Source: an uncultured Clostridia bacterium
Lineage (GTDB): Bacteria > Bacillota > Clostridia > TANB77 > CAG-508
NCBI GenBank assembly: GCA_947589015.1
Contig: CANPZF010000010.1
Coordinates: forward strand, 1-63,671
Length of the DNA stretch: 63,671 nucleotides
Direction: 5' to 3'
Both the position numbers and the translations under genes were made by a program. Positions 29,154 through 39,413 of this stretch are shown piece by piece (positions within the stretch are counted from its first letter, which is position 1; every line of letters starts with the position of its first letter). The notes beneath the pieces were generated by a model. The model searched no databases. It was not told where the DNA came from and saw only the letters and a program-made list of their open reading frames with translations.

Positions 29154-30095
29154 ATGCCAAGAAAAACTAAAGAACAAAAAGAATTGGAAAATAATAAAAA
29201 TACTAGACAAACTACTTCTAAAAAATCATCTACCTCAAAAAAAACTACTTCTAAAAAAGATGATTCTCAAAAGAAAAGTTTATTTCAAAAAATATCTACC
29301 GCTTCGAATTCCAAAAAAGCTGTAACAAAAAAAACAGAATCAAATAAAAAATTATTAGATAATAAAAAAAGTTCCATAAAAAAGACTTCAACTACAAAAT
29401 CTAAAGCAACACAATCTACCACAAAGAAAATTGTAAATACAAAAAGGTCATCTATTAAATCTATAAAAAATAACAATAACGTAAAAGCTACTGTTGTAGA
29501 ATATTATGATTTACCATATCGCTATAATCAGACTGTTGTAAAAGTTTTGGCACAGACTCCTACAAATTTATTTATCTATTGGGATATCTCAGATGAGGAC
29601 AGAGAAAATTACAAAAGACAATATGGAGAAAATTTTTTTAATGAGACAAAGCCTGTTTTAATAATTCATAATAACACTTTCAATTATAGTTTTGAAATAG
29701 AAATTAATGATTTCGCAAATAGTTGGTATTTACATGTAAATGATGCTAAATGTGATTACATAATAGAATTAGGAAGAAGACCTATTGTACATAATGAAAA
29801 AATTAATTCAGATTATATTTATGTTTCTACTTCTAATGCCATAGAAGTACCAAATAACAGAGTCTTATTTAATAAAGATCAAAAAATGGTTTATTTTAGA
29901 AATGTAAAAACTGGTGAACAAATTTCAAAATCAATTAATTCACTTTCATTTATACGTAATATGGGAAAAATTTATCATATATACGATTTATACAAAGAAA
30001 TTTATCAAGAAGAAGATATTAATAACTTCTTTAATATTTCTAACCCTTCTTCAGGTAATCCTTCCTCTGGTACTTTTTCATCTAAGTTTAAATAA
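29154..30095 (+). CDS. DUF4912 domain protein
   Basis: 313 residues. The first ~110 are Lys/Ser/Thr-rich and repetitive (KKSSTSKKTTSKK), probably disordered. A DUF4912-type domain follows (YDLPYRYNQT, then FIYWDISDEDRENYK). Proteins with this domain are commonly encoded next to GH57 branching-type enzymes, as here (128 bp upstream of one), so a role in alpha-glucan metabolism is likely but not shown. TAGGAGG precedes the ATG; a TATAAT at 29107 with a weak TTGAAT 15 bases upstream may be its promoter. Confidence 0.8.
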   Translation: MPRKTKEQKELENNKNTRQTTSKKSSTSKKTTSKKDDSQKKSLFQKISTASNSKKAVTKKTESNKKLLDNKKSSIKKTSTTKSKATQSTTKKIVNTKRSSIKSIKNNNNVKATVVEYYDLPYRYNQTVVKVLAQTPTNLFIYWDISDEDRENYKRQYGENFFNETKPVLIIHNNTFNYSFEIEINDFANSWYLHVNDAKCDYIIELGRRPIVHNEKINSDYIYVSTSNAIEVPNNRVLFNKDQKMVYFRNVKTGEQISKSINSLSFIRNMGKIYHIYDLYKEIYQEEDINNFFNISNPSSGNPSSGTFSSKFK

Positions 30096-30113
30096 ATGTG
30101 ATACTTTAAGAGG

Positions 30114-30189
30114 CAGATATAAATGTCTCATTAATTTATAATTTGATTATCGACAAATTATAACAAAATATGAGACACTTAATATCTGT
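30114..30189. repeat. Intergenic palindrome between DUF4912 and GH57 genes
   Basis: CAGATATAAATGTCTCAT and its complement ending at 30189 flank a short AT loop with ATTATCGAC. It is not followed by a T-run, so it is not a standard terminator. It could be another small palindromic element or an mRNA processing site. Confidence 0.5.
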
Positions 30190-30222
30190 TTTATGTTTTA
30201 AATATTATAAAGGAGAAATACA

Positions 30223-31809
30223 ATGCAACAAAAAAAAGGATATGTAAGCTTCGTTCTTCATGCACATCTTCCTTTTATTCATCATCCAGAAAGTGACGAC
30301 TATTTAGAGGAATCTTGGCTATATGAAGCAATTTCAGAAACATATATACCATTACTTATAAATTTTCAAAAATTAGTGGATGAAGGAGTAAATTTTAGAA
30401 TAACAATGTCTATGACCCCTCCTCTACTTTCTATGTTAGATAACAAATTATTGCAAAAAAAATATATAAACTACTTAAAAAAATTAATAGAACTATCTGA
30501 GAAAGAAGTCATCAGAACTGCTGGTGATGAAAGATTAAACAAACTTTCTCATTATTATTTAGATAGATATTCAAATGATTTACATTTATTTAAAGAGGTA
30601 TATCATTGTAATTTAATTGAAGCATTTAAACATTTTCAAGATATAGGTGTTTTAGAGATCATCACTTGTGGTGCAACTCATGGATACTTCCCTATATTAT
30701 ATGTCAATGAAAAAACTGTTAAAGCCCAAATTGCTGTTGGTGTGCAAACTTATGAAAAATATTTTGGAAGAAAGCCTCGTGGTATATGGCTTCCTGAATG
30801 TGGCTATGTTCCAGAAGCTGATAAATATTTAAAAGAATTTGGCATAGATTATATTATTACAGAATCACATGGAATATTATATGCTGATCCTACTCCAATA
30901 TATGGAACATTTGCCCCAATTGTTTCACCTAGTGGTGTTGTTGCATTTGGTCGTGATATTGAATCCTCTAGACAAGTGTGGAGTTCTATAAATGGTTACC
31001 CTGGTGATTTTAACTATAGAGAATTTTATCGTGACATTGGATATGATGCAGATTATGATTATATCAAACCTTATATAGCCCATGATGGTGTAAGAGTTCA
31101 CACAGGAATAAAATATTATAGAATTACTGGCAATACAGAATTTAAAGATTACTATAATCCTAGATGGGCAATGGATTCTGCTGAAAAACAAGCAGGTCAT
31201 TTCTTAGATTGCAGAACTAGTCAAATAAATCATTTATGTGAATATATGGATACGCCTCCTATAATATTATGTCCATATGATGCAGAACTTTATGGACATT
31301 GGTGGTACGAAGGTCCTTATTGGTTATATATTTTATTTAAAAAAGTTTATTATGATGATTGTAATTTTCAATTAATTACACCTTCAGAATTTATAGATAG
31401 ACATCCACAAATGCAAGTTTCAACTCCTTGTCGTTCAAGTTGGGGGGCTAACGGTTATAGCGAAGTATGGCTTAATCCTTCAAATGACTATGTACATAGA
31501 CATTTGCATGTTGCTGGTGATAGAATGTGTGAATTAGCTTATTTATATCCAAATAGTGAAGGACTTATGAAAGATGCACTAAATCAATGTGCTAGAGAAT
31601 TATTATTGGCTCAAAGTAGTGACTGGCTGTTTATTATTACAAATGGCACAATGGTAGATTATGCCAAAAAAAGAATTAAAGACCATATTGGTCGATTTAC
31701 AAAACTTTATTACCAAATAAAAGATAATAATATTGATAAAGAATTTTTAAAAGATATTTCTGAAAAAGATTGTATCTTCCCCGATATTGATTATATGATA
31801 TACAGCTAA
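30223..31809 (+). CDS. GH57 1,4-alpha-glucan branching-type enzyme
   Basis: 528 residues, the usual size of the AmyC-like GH57 group. It begins with the family motif HAHLPF at ~12-17. The expected nucleophile is the Glu of WLPECGY (~192), and the acid is the Asp of CPYDAELYGHWW (~353). The C-terminal helical part contains SDWLFIITNGT. It has no signal peptide, so it acts in the cytoplasm, probably on glycogen. AAAGGAG precedes the ATG. Transcription ends at the REP-like hairpin that overlaps the stop codon. Confidence 0.88.
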   Translation: MQQKKGYVSFVLHAHLPFIHHPESDDYLEESWLYEAISETYIPLLINFQKLVDEGVNFRITMSMTPPLLSMLDNKLLQKKYINYLKKLIELSEKEVIRTAGDERLNKLSHYYLDRYSNDLHLFKEVYHCNLIEAFKHFQDIGVLEIITCGATHGYFPILYVNEKTVKAQIAVGVQTYEKYFGRKPRGIWLPECGYVPEADKYLKEFGIDYIITESHGILYADPTPIYGTFAPIVSPSGVVAFGRDIESSRQVWSSINGYPGDFNYREFYRDIGYDADYDYIKPYIAHDGVRVHTGIKYYRITGNTEFKDYYNPRWAMDSAEKQAGHFLDCRTSQINHLCEYMDTPPIILCPYDAELYGHWWYEGPYWLYILFKKVYYDDCNFQLITPSEFIDRHPQMQVSTPCRSSWGANGYSEVWLNPSNDYVHRHLHVAGDRMCELAYLYPNSEGLMKDALNQCARELLLAQSSDWLFIITNGTMVDYAKKRIKDHIGRFTKLYYQIKDNNIDKEFLKDISEKDCIFPDIDYMIYS

Positions 31810-31884
31810 TTGCCAATGGGGACGTTCTTTTTTGGCAAACAAGTTGCCAAAAAAGAACGTCCCCATTGGCAATTTTTTTTCAAA
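31808..31884 (+). terminator. REP-like pair acting as terminator of the GH57 gene
   Basis: The head-to-head units TTGCCAATGGGGACGTTC and GAACGTCCCCATTGGCAA form a ~30-bp stem directly followed on the plus strand by TTTTTTTT. The first unit begins within the GH57 stop codon. Confidence 0.78.
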
Positions 31885-31957
31885 AGCATATGATAATGTA
31901 TAACTTTTTTATATTTAGCAGATAATATTTTTATCAAAGAAAGGGGTTTTTTTACTG

Positions 31958-32836
31958 ATGAAATCTTTATGCATTAAAACTAATGATTCCAATTTACTTG
32001 AATATCTGTTAAATGAATTAAAGCATATTGAATTAGAAAATGTTTTATATTCATCTAAGCAATTTAAGCATTATAATAATATCATTATTCATTATAAAGG
32101 TGATAATATTAATGAATTTTACTCAGAAATTAGTTCTATATTATCATTTTTAGTTTTAGACAATTTAGAAGAAAAGTTTCTAAGTAAAATTATTAGCCAT
32201 GATTATTTTTATTTTGATAATATAGAGCAAATTAAAATTTTAGAAAATTGCTTTGAACTAAACTCTAGAGATTTTTTTGAACTATTTGATAAAAAATTTT
32301 CTCAATTACATCAAGCATTTTTAGATTTTATATCTAACAATAAAAGTTTAGTTTTAAGTGGTTTTATTAATTTTAGATTGAAACAATATATGAATATTTT
32401 GGATTCTGTTGTTAATGAAGCTGTTAATGAATTTTTAATAGAAAAGGAATATGTTGAATTTATTTCTTTATTAAAATTATATATAAATTCTCAACCTATA
32501 AATAGCAATTGTGTTCATATAATCTACTCACCTATCGAATCTATTTTATTAGATGAAAATAAAATTGTTGTTGATATTACCTCTGATATTTTTAAATCTA
32601 AATATTTAAGTGATATTAGTTTTTCATCTAATGATTATATCCTTAATTCATTATTAACACTTCTTCCTAAGAAAATTTTTATTCATATCATTAATGGACA
32701 GATTGATGAATTCATTAATACTCTTCAATTAGTTTTTGAAAATAGAGTTGAAATATGTTATAATTGCTCAATTTGTAATATATATAGAAATTCTAAAAAT
32801 TCTTTAAAAGAAAAAGTAACTAAATCTATAGAATAA
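31958..32836 (+). CDS. ytxC: Sporulation protein YtxC-like
   Basis: 292 residues. The central motif DFISNNKSLVLSGFINFRLK with EYVEFISLLKLY is characteristic of the YtxC family, a sporulation-associated protein of unknown biochemical role. GAAAGGGG precedes the ATG. It converges on gpr, another spore gene, with a shared terminator. Confidence 0.82.
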   Translation: MKSLCIKTNDSNLLEYLLNELKHIELENVLYSSKQFKHYNNIIIHYKGDNINEFYSEISSILSFLVLDNLEEKFLSKIISHDYFYFDNIEQIKILENCFELNSRDFFELFDKKFSQLHQAFLDFISNNKSLVLSGFINFRLKQYMNILDSVVNEAVNEFLIEKEYVEFISLLKLYINSQPINSNCVHIIYSPIESILLDENKIVVDITSDIFKSKYLSDISFSSNDYILNSLLTLLPKKIFIHIINGQIDEFINTLQLVFENRVEICYNCSICNIYRNSKNSLKEKVTKSIE

Positions 32837-32849
32837 TTACTATAAATAA

Positions 32850-32907
32850 AAAATAAACCAATTTATGAAATATTTATTTTTATTTATCATAAATTGATTT
32901 ATTTTTA
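32850..32907. terminator. Bidirectional terminator between ytxC and gpr
   Basis: AAATAAACCAATTTATGA pairs with TCATAAATTGATTTATTT, with A/T flanks suitable for both converging genes. Confidence 0.75.
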
Positions 32908-32953
32908 CCTTATAAATTATTACATATGCTTTTAATTGCTTATACTTTATTTC

Positions 32954-33889
32954 TTATAATGATTGATTTATTCCACTTGCTACTATTTGTGACATATTTT
33001 CAATTAAATCATCTATTTCTTTTGGTGTTACTATTAGGTTATAATCTTTTGGTACTAATGCTTCTTTTATTTCTTCGTAATTATCTTCTTCCTTTAATTT
33101 GTTTAAATAGTCATTTGATTTTGCTTCTTGCTGTAATTTTTCTATAAATAAATCTAAGCAGTCATTTACTAAAACTGCTGTTTCCACAACAGTAGGTATA
33201 CCAAGTGCAACTACTGGTACTCCTAAAGTATTTACACTTATTTCACTTCTTGTGTTTCCAACTCCTGCACCTGGGACTATTCCAGTATCTGATAGTTGAA
33301 CTGTACTACTTATTCTTTCTATACTTCGAGAAGCTAAAGCATCTATTACTATAACAAGCTTAGGATGTATATTATCTACTATTCCTTTTATTATTTCTAC
33401 TGTTTCAATACCTGTTGTTCCCAAAACTCCTGGTGATATTGCACTTATCATCCTTGTTCCTTCTTTTACATATTGCGGTAAGTATTTTATTACATGTCTT
33501 GTTACTTCTATTTCATTAATAACTTTTGGTCCCAAACTATCTGGCGTTACATAACTATTTCCTAAGCCTACCACTAATACTTCTCCTTGTTTATCTATAT
33601 GTGCATCTATTATTTTTCTTAGTTCATTTGCTAGTGCATTTGCTGAAGCTTCTATATCTTCATCTTGTGCTATTCTTAATTTTTTTATGTCCAATGTTAT
33701 ATAACTTCCTTTTGGCTTACCTATTGCTTTTTCTCCATTTTCATCTAATATTTTTACTCTTTCTATTCTTATGTTTTCATTTATTTCTTCTTGCTCACTT
33801 TCAATTCCTTCTACTTCGTTTTCTAATTTATTAGCTTTTCTATAAATGTCTCTTCTTTCTGAAGCTAAATCTGTTCTAAAATTGTACAT
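32954..33889 (-). CDS. gpr: Germination protease Gpr
   Basis: 311 residues of the A25 aspartic-type germination endopeptidase family, which degrades SASPs when spores germinate. Recognisable blocks are the N-terminal FRTDLASERRDIY, VGLGNSYVTPDSLGPKV, SPGVLGTTGIET, IDALASRS and GVGNTRSEIS. AGGAGATG lies eight bases before the ATG. Its substrate type is encoded at 22762. Confidence 0.96.
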   Translation of the reverse strand: MYNFRTDLASERRDIYRKANKLENEVEGIESEQEEINENIRIERVKILDENGEKAIGKPKGSYITLDIKKLRIAQDEDIEASANALANELRKIIDAHIDKQGEVLVVGLGNSYVTPDSLGPKVINEIEVTRHVIKYLPQYVKEGTRMISAISPGVLGTTGIETVEIIKGIVDNIHPKLVIVIDALASRSIERISSTVQLSDTGIVPGAGVGNTRSEISVNTLGVPVVALGIPTVVETAVLVNDCLDLFIEKLQQEAKSNDYLNKLKEEDNYEEIKEALVPKDYNLIVTPKEIDDLIENMSQIVASGINQSL

Positions 33890-33950
33890 ATCATCATCTC
33901 CTATTTTTAGTATTCTTATTTTTCAATGATTTATACAATTAAAAAAAATA

Positions 33951-33994
33951 ATGTTACTATTCAAACTAAAATATTTAAATTTGAATAGTAACAT
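33951..33994 (-). terminator. Terminator of the HTH membrane protein gene
   Basis: ATGTTACTATTCAAA and TTTGAATAGTAACAT pair, followed on the minus strand by TATTTTTTTTAATT. Confidence 0.85.
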
Positions 33995-34002
33995 CTATAA
34001 AA

Positions 34003-34536
34003 TTATTCCCAATGTAACATTGTAACTATTTTAGCTTGCTCTATAAAATACATAAATGAACCAACTAATGCACCAAATATAACAACATAGAATGAAATAT
34101 ATCCTATTTTTAAAGAAAATCCTGTTATATAACAAAACCATTTTATAAAAATCATATGTATAGATTCCATTCCTTTTTCATAACTGTTTGATTTAGCTAC
34201 AATAAATGTTTCACTTGGTATCATATATATTTCAGATAGTTTATATATAGTGTCTAAATCTGGATATTCTAAACCTATTTCCCATTTTTTTATTTTCTTT
34301 TCATCAACTGTTATCCCTACTTCTTGTAATTTTTCTATCAAATGAAATATTGTCCAATTTTTTTCAGTTCTCAATTGCACTAGCAATTCTTCCATTGTTC
34401 TTGTTTCTTTTTCTATTTTTTCTTCAATAGGTTGATTTTCTTCCTCATAGCTCATTTTTTCTCTCTTAGTGTCATTTAACTCGTTATTTTCTTTTTTAGA
34501 TATATTTTCTTCTTTAATTATATCTTTATCTTCCAT
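34003..34536 (-). CDS. HTH-domain membrane protein, unknown
   Basis: 177 residues. A charged N-terminal ~50 residues is followed by an XRE-like helix-turn-helix region (LVQLRTEKNWTIFHLIEKL then VDEKKIKKWE, ~50-90; DLDTIYKLSEIY) and by a C-terminal hydrophobic segment (IGYISFYVVIFGALVGSFMY). It resembles membrane-anchored RodZ-like or anti-sigma-like regulators in layout only. It lies 17 bp downstream of uvrA and could be cotranscribed. Confidence 0.65.
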   Translation of the reverse strand: MEDKDIIKEENISKKENNELNDTKREKMSYEEENQPIEEKIEKETRTMEELLVQLRTEKNWTIFHLIEKLQEVGITVDEKKIKKWEIGLEYPDLDTIYKLSEIYMIPSETFIVAKSNSYEKGMESIHMIFIKWFCYITGFSLKIGYISFYVVIFGALVGSFMYFIEQAKIVTMLHWE

Positions 34537-34552
34537 AGTTATCCCCTTTTAA

Positions 34553-37379
34553 TTATAAATATTTTTGCAAAAATTTTCCAGTATAGCTTCTTTCATTTTT
34601 ACATATTTGTTCTGGTGTTCCAACTGCAATTATTTCTCCTCCGTTATCTCCGCCTTCTGGACCTAAATCAATAATATAATCACTTGTTTTTATTAAATCT
34701 AAATTATGTTCAATTACAATTATTGTATTCCCTGTGTCAACTAGCCTTTGTAATATATCAACTAATTTATGAACATCTGCAATATGTAATCCTGTTGTAG
34801 GCTCATCTAAAATATATAGTGTTTTTCCTGTTGCTCTCTTTGATAGCTCTGTTGCTAATTTTACTCTTTGTGCTTCTCCTCCTGATAGTGTTGTTGATGG
34901 TTGTCCTAGTTTTATATAACTTAATCCAACATCATATAAAGTTTGTATTTTTTGTTTTATTTTTGGTATTTTATCAAAGAATTGTAAAGCTTCTTCTACT
35001 GTCATATCTAATACATCTGCAATACTTTTTCCTTTATATTTTATTTCTAAAGTTTCTCTGTTATATCTTTTTCCTTTACATACCTCACATGGTACATATA
35101 TATCTGGTAAAAAGTGCATTTCTATTTTATGTACTCCATCTCCATTACAGCTTTCACATCTTCCTCCTTGAACATTAAAGCTGAATCTACCTTTTTCATA
35201 CCCTCTAATTTTAGCATCTTCTGTTGATGCAAAAATATCTCTTATTAGGTCAAATACTCCTGTATATGTTGCTGGATTTGAACGTGGCGTTCTTCCTATT
35301 GGAGATTGGTCTATATTTATAATTTTATCTATATTATTTAAACCTTTAACTCCTTTACATTTTCCTGGCTTTTCACTTGAACCATTTAATTGTTTAGCTA
35401 TTGTTTTATACAATACTTCATTTACTAACGTAGATTTTCCTGACCCTGAAACTCCTGTAACACAAGTAAACACCCCTAATGGAAATTTTACACTTATATT
35501 TTTTAAGTTGTTCTCAGTTGCTCCTTGAACCTCTATCACTCTAGATTTTATGTTTTTTCTCCTTTTTTTTGGTACTTCTATTTTCTTTCTTCCACTTAAA
35601 TATTGTCCAGTAATAGAATCTTCTACTTGTTTTACTTCTTCAGCTGTTCCGTTGTGCCATTATTCTTCCACCATGTGTACCTGCTCCTGGTCCTATATCT
35701 ATAATCTGATCTGCTGCATACATTGTATCTTCGTCATGTTCTACAACTAAAAGTGTATTTCCTAAATCTCTTAATTTTTTTAATGTTGCTAACAATTTAT
35801 CATTGTCTCTTTGATGCAATCCTATACTTGGTTCATCTAGTATATATAAAACTCCTGTTAATCCAGAACCTATTTGTGTTGCCAAACGGATTCTTTGTGC
35901 TTCTCCTCCTGATAAAGTTCCTGCACTTCTAGATAAAGTCAAATATTCTAATCCTACATCCATTAAAAATTGTAGTCTTTGGTTGATTTCTTTTAATATT
36001 AATTCTGAAATCATCGCTTGTGTTTTTGTTAATTCTAATTTATTTAAATATTCTTTAATTCTATTTATTGGCATTTCTGTCAATTCATTTATATTTTTAT
36101 CTCCTATTTTAATAGATAAAATTTCTGGTTTCAATCTTGCTCCATGACATGAATAACATGGTAAATTACTCATATACATTTCATAAAAATCTCTCATGCC
36201 CTGTGATTTTGTTTCATTATGTCTTCTATCTAATGTTGGTAATACACCTTCAAATGGAGCTGTGAATTTTCTTGTTCCAGCATATGATTCATATTCAAAG
36301 TCTATTTTTTCATCTCCTGTACCATATAAGATTTTTTCCATAAAACTTCTTGGCAAATCTTTTATTTTTTTATTTTTTATATCTACTCCATAATGCCTAC
36401 CTATACTTTCAAAATACATCTTTGCCATTGTGTCTCCCTTTTTCATTGTGCTTGAACCAAATGCTTTTACTCCATCATATAATGTTTTATTTTTGTCTGG
36501 AATAATTAAATCTTCGTCCATTTTCATTAAATATCCAATGCCTGTGCACGTTGGACATGCTCCAAATGGATTGTTAAATGAAAACATTCTAGGGGTTAAT
36601 TCTGGAAAGCTAAAGCCACAATCTGGACATGCATAATTACAACTATATAGTTTTAACTTATCTCCTACTATATCGACTAAAACTAAATTATCTGCATGTT
36701 TTAGAGCTACTTCAACAGATTCTGTAAGTCTACTTATTATATCTGGTTTTACAACTAATCTATCTACTATTAATTCAATTTCATGCTTTTTCTTTCTATC
36801 TATTTCTATATCATCTGAAAGCTCATATATTTCGCCATCTATTCTTACTCTTACAAATCCTTCTTTTTGATATTCTTCTAGTTGTTTTGTGTATTCTCCT
36901 TTTCTTCCTCTTACTACTGGTGCTAATATTTGTATTTTTGTTCCTTCTGGTAATTCCATAATGTTGTCTATTATTTGATCTATTGTTTGCTTCTCTATCT
37001 TTTTGCCACAGTTTGGGCAATATGGTACTCCTATTCTTGCATATAATAAACGTATATAATCATAGATTTCTGTTACTGTTCCTACTGTTGAACGTGGATT
37101 TTTTGAAGTAGTTTTCTGGTCTATTGATATTGCTGGAGATAATCCATCTATTCTTTCTACATCTGGTTTTTCCATTAGCCCCAAAAATTGTCTTGCATAT
37201 GATGATAGGCTTTCTACATATCTTCTTTGCCCTTCTGCATATAATGTGTCAAATGCAAGTGAAGATTTTCCTGAACCTGATAGGCCTGTTATTACTACTA
37301 ATTTATCTCTTGGTATTTCTAAATTTATGTTTTTTAAATTGTGTTCTTTTGCTCCTTTTATTGTTATTTTGTCATTCAT
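34553..37379 (-). CDS. uvrA: Excinuclease ABC subunit UvrA, interrupted by a +1 shift at CGG
   Basis: UvrA finds bulky DNA lesions for UvrBC. The two halves each carry an ABC ATPase: the first with [10 protein letters not shown] and [12 protein letters not shown], the second with [10 protein letters not shown] and [12 protein letters not shown], plus zinc-binding CxxC pairs (CPNCGKK, CPDCG, CPTC, CESC, CEVC). Codon 577 is CGG (35649-35651), after which the frame hits TGA three codons later. Omitting the C joins GGRIMAQ to [13 protein letters not shown], the normal linker between the two ATPase halves, and gives 941 residues. Neither half alone is a functional UvrA. It starts with GAAAGGA upstream of the ATG. 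Confidence 0.92.
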
Positions 37380-37530
37380 TTTAATTCCATTCCTTTCATA
37401 AGAAACAATCTTAATGTCATTATACTATATATACTTTTCAAAAACAAGAGTTTGTTTATCATAAAATAATAAAAACACATCTATAAATCTTCGACGTGTT
37501 TCACATATATTTTTTATTAATTAATATTAA

Positions 37531-37724
37531 AACCCCGCCTTAGCCGTCAAGCTGCTTGAATTTTTAAGGACCTGCTCCTAAAAACAGGTGGGTGCCTACC
37601 TAAATACTCATGGGCTTCTCACAATCCAAACGGTGAGCATGCACGCCATATTTAGAGATTTAGCCCCTCTTATCGTGTGTTGGTTCTAAAAATTCTGCCT
37701 ATACGCACTACGCAGGGAAAATTA
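37531..37724 (-). ncRNA. ssrS: 6S RNA
   Basis: On the minus strand the transcript begins near CCCTGCGTAGTGCG and ends with GGCGGGG followed by a T-rich run; these ends can pair as the closing stem. The central part contains GTGCATGCTCACC ... TGTGAGAAGCCC, which matches the conserved flank of the 6S central bubble (GAGCATGCTCGG ... CGAGAAGCC in E. coli). 6S RNA binds and inhibits housekeeping RNA polymerase. It stands in the 654-bp gap between uvrA and the hemolysin III gene and is notably more GC-rich than its surroundings. Confidence 0.85.
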
Positions 37725-37894
37725 ATATCTATTTAATTATTTTTGACTTTTCTTTTTTAGTTATTCTTATTTTAGCATATATTAATATTGTTTACAAATT
37801 TATATTGTGTCTTAAAAAACATGTTTTCTTAATTTATATTATTATCTCTTACTTTCTTATATATTATTCTCATTTAATCACACTTTTTTAAGAT

Positions 37895-37972
37895 TTGTTT
37901 TTCATCAAAAAATGTGCTATAATGAATTAAGTATTGTGGGAAAGAAGCTTGTACAAAGCTTCTTTTTTATTA
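37895..37972 (+). promoter_or_regulatory. Promoter directly followed by a terminator: possible very short RNA
   Basis: On the plus strand TTGTTT (37895) and an extended -10 TGCTATAAT (37915-37923) are 17 bases apart. About 18 bases after the predicted start comes AAGAAGCTT GTACA AAGCTTCTTTTTT, a typical intrinsic terminator. No gene on this strand follows. The transcript would be about 43 nt. Confidence 0.45.
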
Positions 37973-38033
37973 TGTAGTAGAAAGTCATACTGACATTTTC
38001 TATTATATAAAAGCATAAGCATAGAAATCTCTA

Positions 38034-38708
38034 TTACATAACATATAGTAATATACAAAAAAATTGTAATAAGCTTCCTAATAAAATAAATAAATGAAAT
38101 ATAGAATGAGAAAATTTATGTTTTTTAGCTATTCCATAAATAACAGCTCCTATTGTATAAGATATGCCTCCTAATAAAAGAAGTGAAAATCCACCCGTTC
38201 CCAATAATGTTGGTAATAAATTAGCTTTTATAATAATGCACCAACCCATAATTATATAACACATCATTGAAAATTTTTTATATTTCTTTATATCTATAGA
38301 ATTTAATATTATTCCTAATATAGCAACTCCCCAGATTACACCAAATATAGTCCAACCTACCGCTGTATTATTTTCTCTTAAAGTACATAATGCAAATGGA
38401 GTATATGAACCAGCTATTAATAAAAATATTGAGCAATGATCTAAAACTTGAAATACTTTTTTTGCCATTTTATCAGGTTTTAATCCATGGTAAATACTAG
38501 ACATTGTATATAATAAAATCATAGTAACCCCATATATTGCTCCACTTATAACTCCATAAACATTGCCATTTACAGATGCAAAAACCACACACAATACAGT
38601 TGCTACCACACCTAAAACAGCTCCTACAATATGTGATGTCATATTAAAAATCTCTTCACCTCTAGTATATTTAGGTAATATTCTATCTTGTAACTTTACT
38701 CTATTCAT
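38034..38708 (-). CDS. Hemolysin III family (PAQR-like) membrane protein
   Basis: 224 residues with seven hydrophobic segments. The conserved metal-site residues of the family are present: the H in SSIYHG, the D/H in LDHCSIFLLIAGSYTPF and the HSIFH motif near the C-terminus. The biological role of bacterial members is unclear. AGAGG precedes the ATG. Confidence 0.88.
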   Translation of the reverse strand: MNRVKLQDRILPKYTRGEEIFNMTSHIVGAVLGVVATVLCVVFASVNGNVYGVISGAIYGVTMILLYTMSSIYHGLKPDKMAKKVFQVLDHCSIFLLIAGSYTPFALCTLRENNTAVGWTIFGVIWGVAILGIILNSIDIKKYKKFSMMCYIIMGWCIIIKANLLPTLLGTGGFSLLLLGGISYTIGAVIYGIAKKHKFSHSIFHLFILLGSLLQFFCILLYVM

Positions 38709-38746
38709 AAATCAACCTCTTTATTTTATAATTTCCTTACATTATA

Positions 38747-39350
38747 CTAAGATATTTCTTGTATTATATCATTATAATTAGTAATAACTTTAGCACCTTG
38801 TTTTATTAAATCATTTGTACCTACAGAATTTTCTGAATCAATATTTCCGTGGTACTACAAAAACGTCCCTTCCTTGTTCTAAGGCAAAATCTACAGTTAT
38901 TAAAGAACCACTTTTTTCCTTTGCTTCTACAACAATCACTGCTTTACTTAATCCACTTATTATCCTATTTCTTGCTGGAAAATTCTTTTTCTGTGGTTTT
39001 GTTCCAAAATCATATTCTGATATTATACATCCATTATTTTTTATTATATATTCTTCTAATCCTTTATTTTCTTTAGGATATATTACGTCTAACCCATTTC
39101 CAAGTACTGCAATTGTTTTTCCTTTTGCATTTAATGCTCCAATATGTGAGTAGCTGTCAATTCCTTTTGCCAGTCCACTTACTATAGTATATCCATTTTT
39201 TGCCAAATAAAATCCTAAATATTTAGCCACTTTTTTTCCATATTCTGTTGGTTCTCTTGAGCCAACAATTGCTATGCATGTTGTATTTAATAAATTTTCA
39301 TTTCCATTTATATATAATTTTTTTGGAGAGTCATAAATTTTTTTTAACAT
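38747..39350 (-). CDS. dprA: DNA processing protein DprA, interrupted by a +1 shift at CGG; N-terminus reduced
   Basis: DprA loads RecA on incoming single-stranded DNA in transformation. The Rossmann core is clear: IAIVGSREPTEYG, SGLAKGIDSYSH, VLGNGLDVIYPKE, FPARNRIISGLS and KSGSLITVDFALEQGRDVF. Codon 168 is CGG (38847-38849), followed by AAA TAT TGA; removing the C restores VVPGNIDSENSVGTNDLI and the reading frame ends at TAG 38747. There is no C-terminal winged-helix domain. In frame upstream of the ATG, TIINQNNKTYPQ extends the homology to 39399, just after GGAAGGAG, but without ATG, GTG or TTG. So the start is either a rare codon or the gene lost its N-terminal helical domain. Confidence 0.82.
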
Positions 39351-39413
39351 TTGTGGATATGTTTTATTATTTTGATTAATTATTGTTGGTTTTGTTTTCT
39401 ATCTCCTTCCTAA

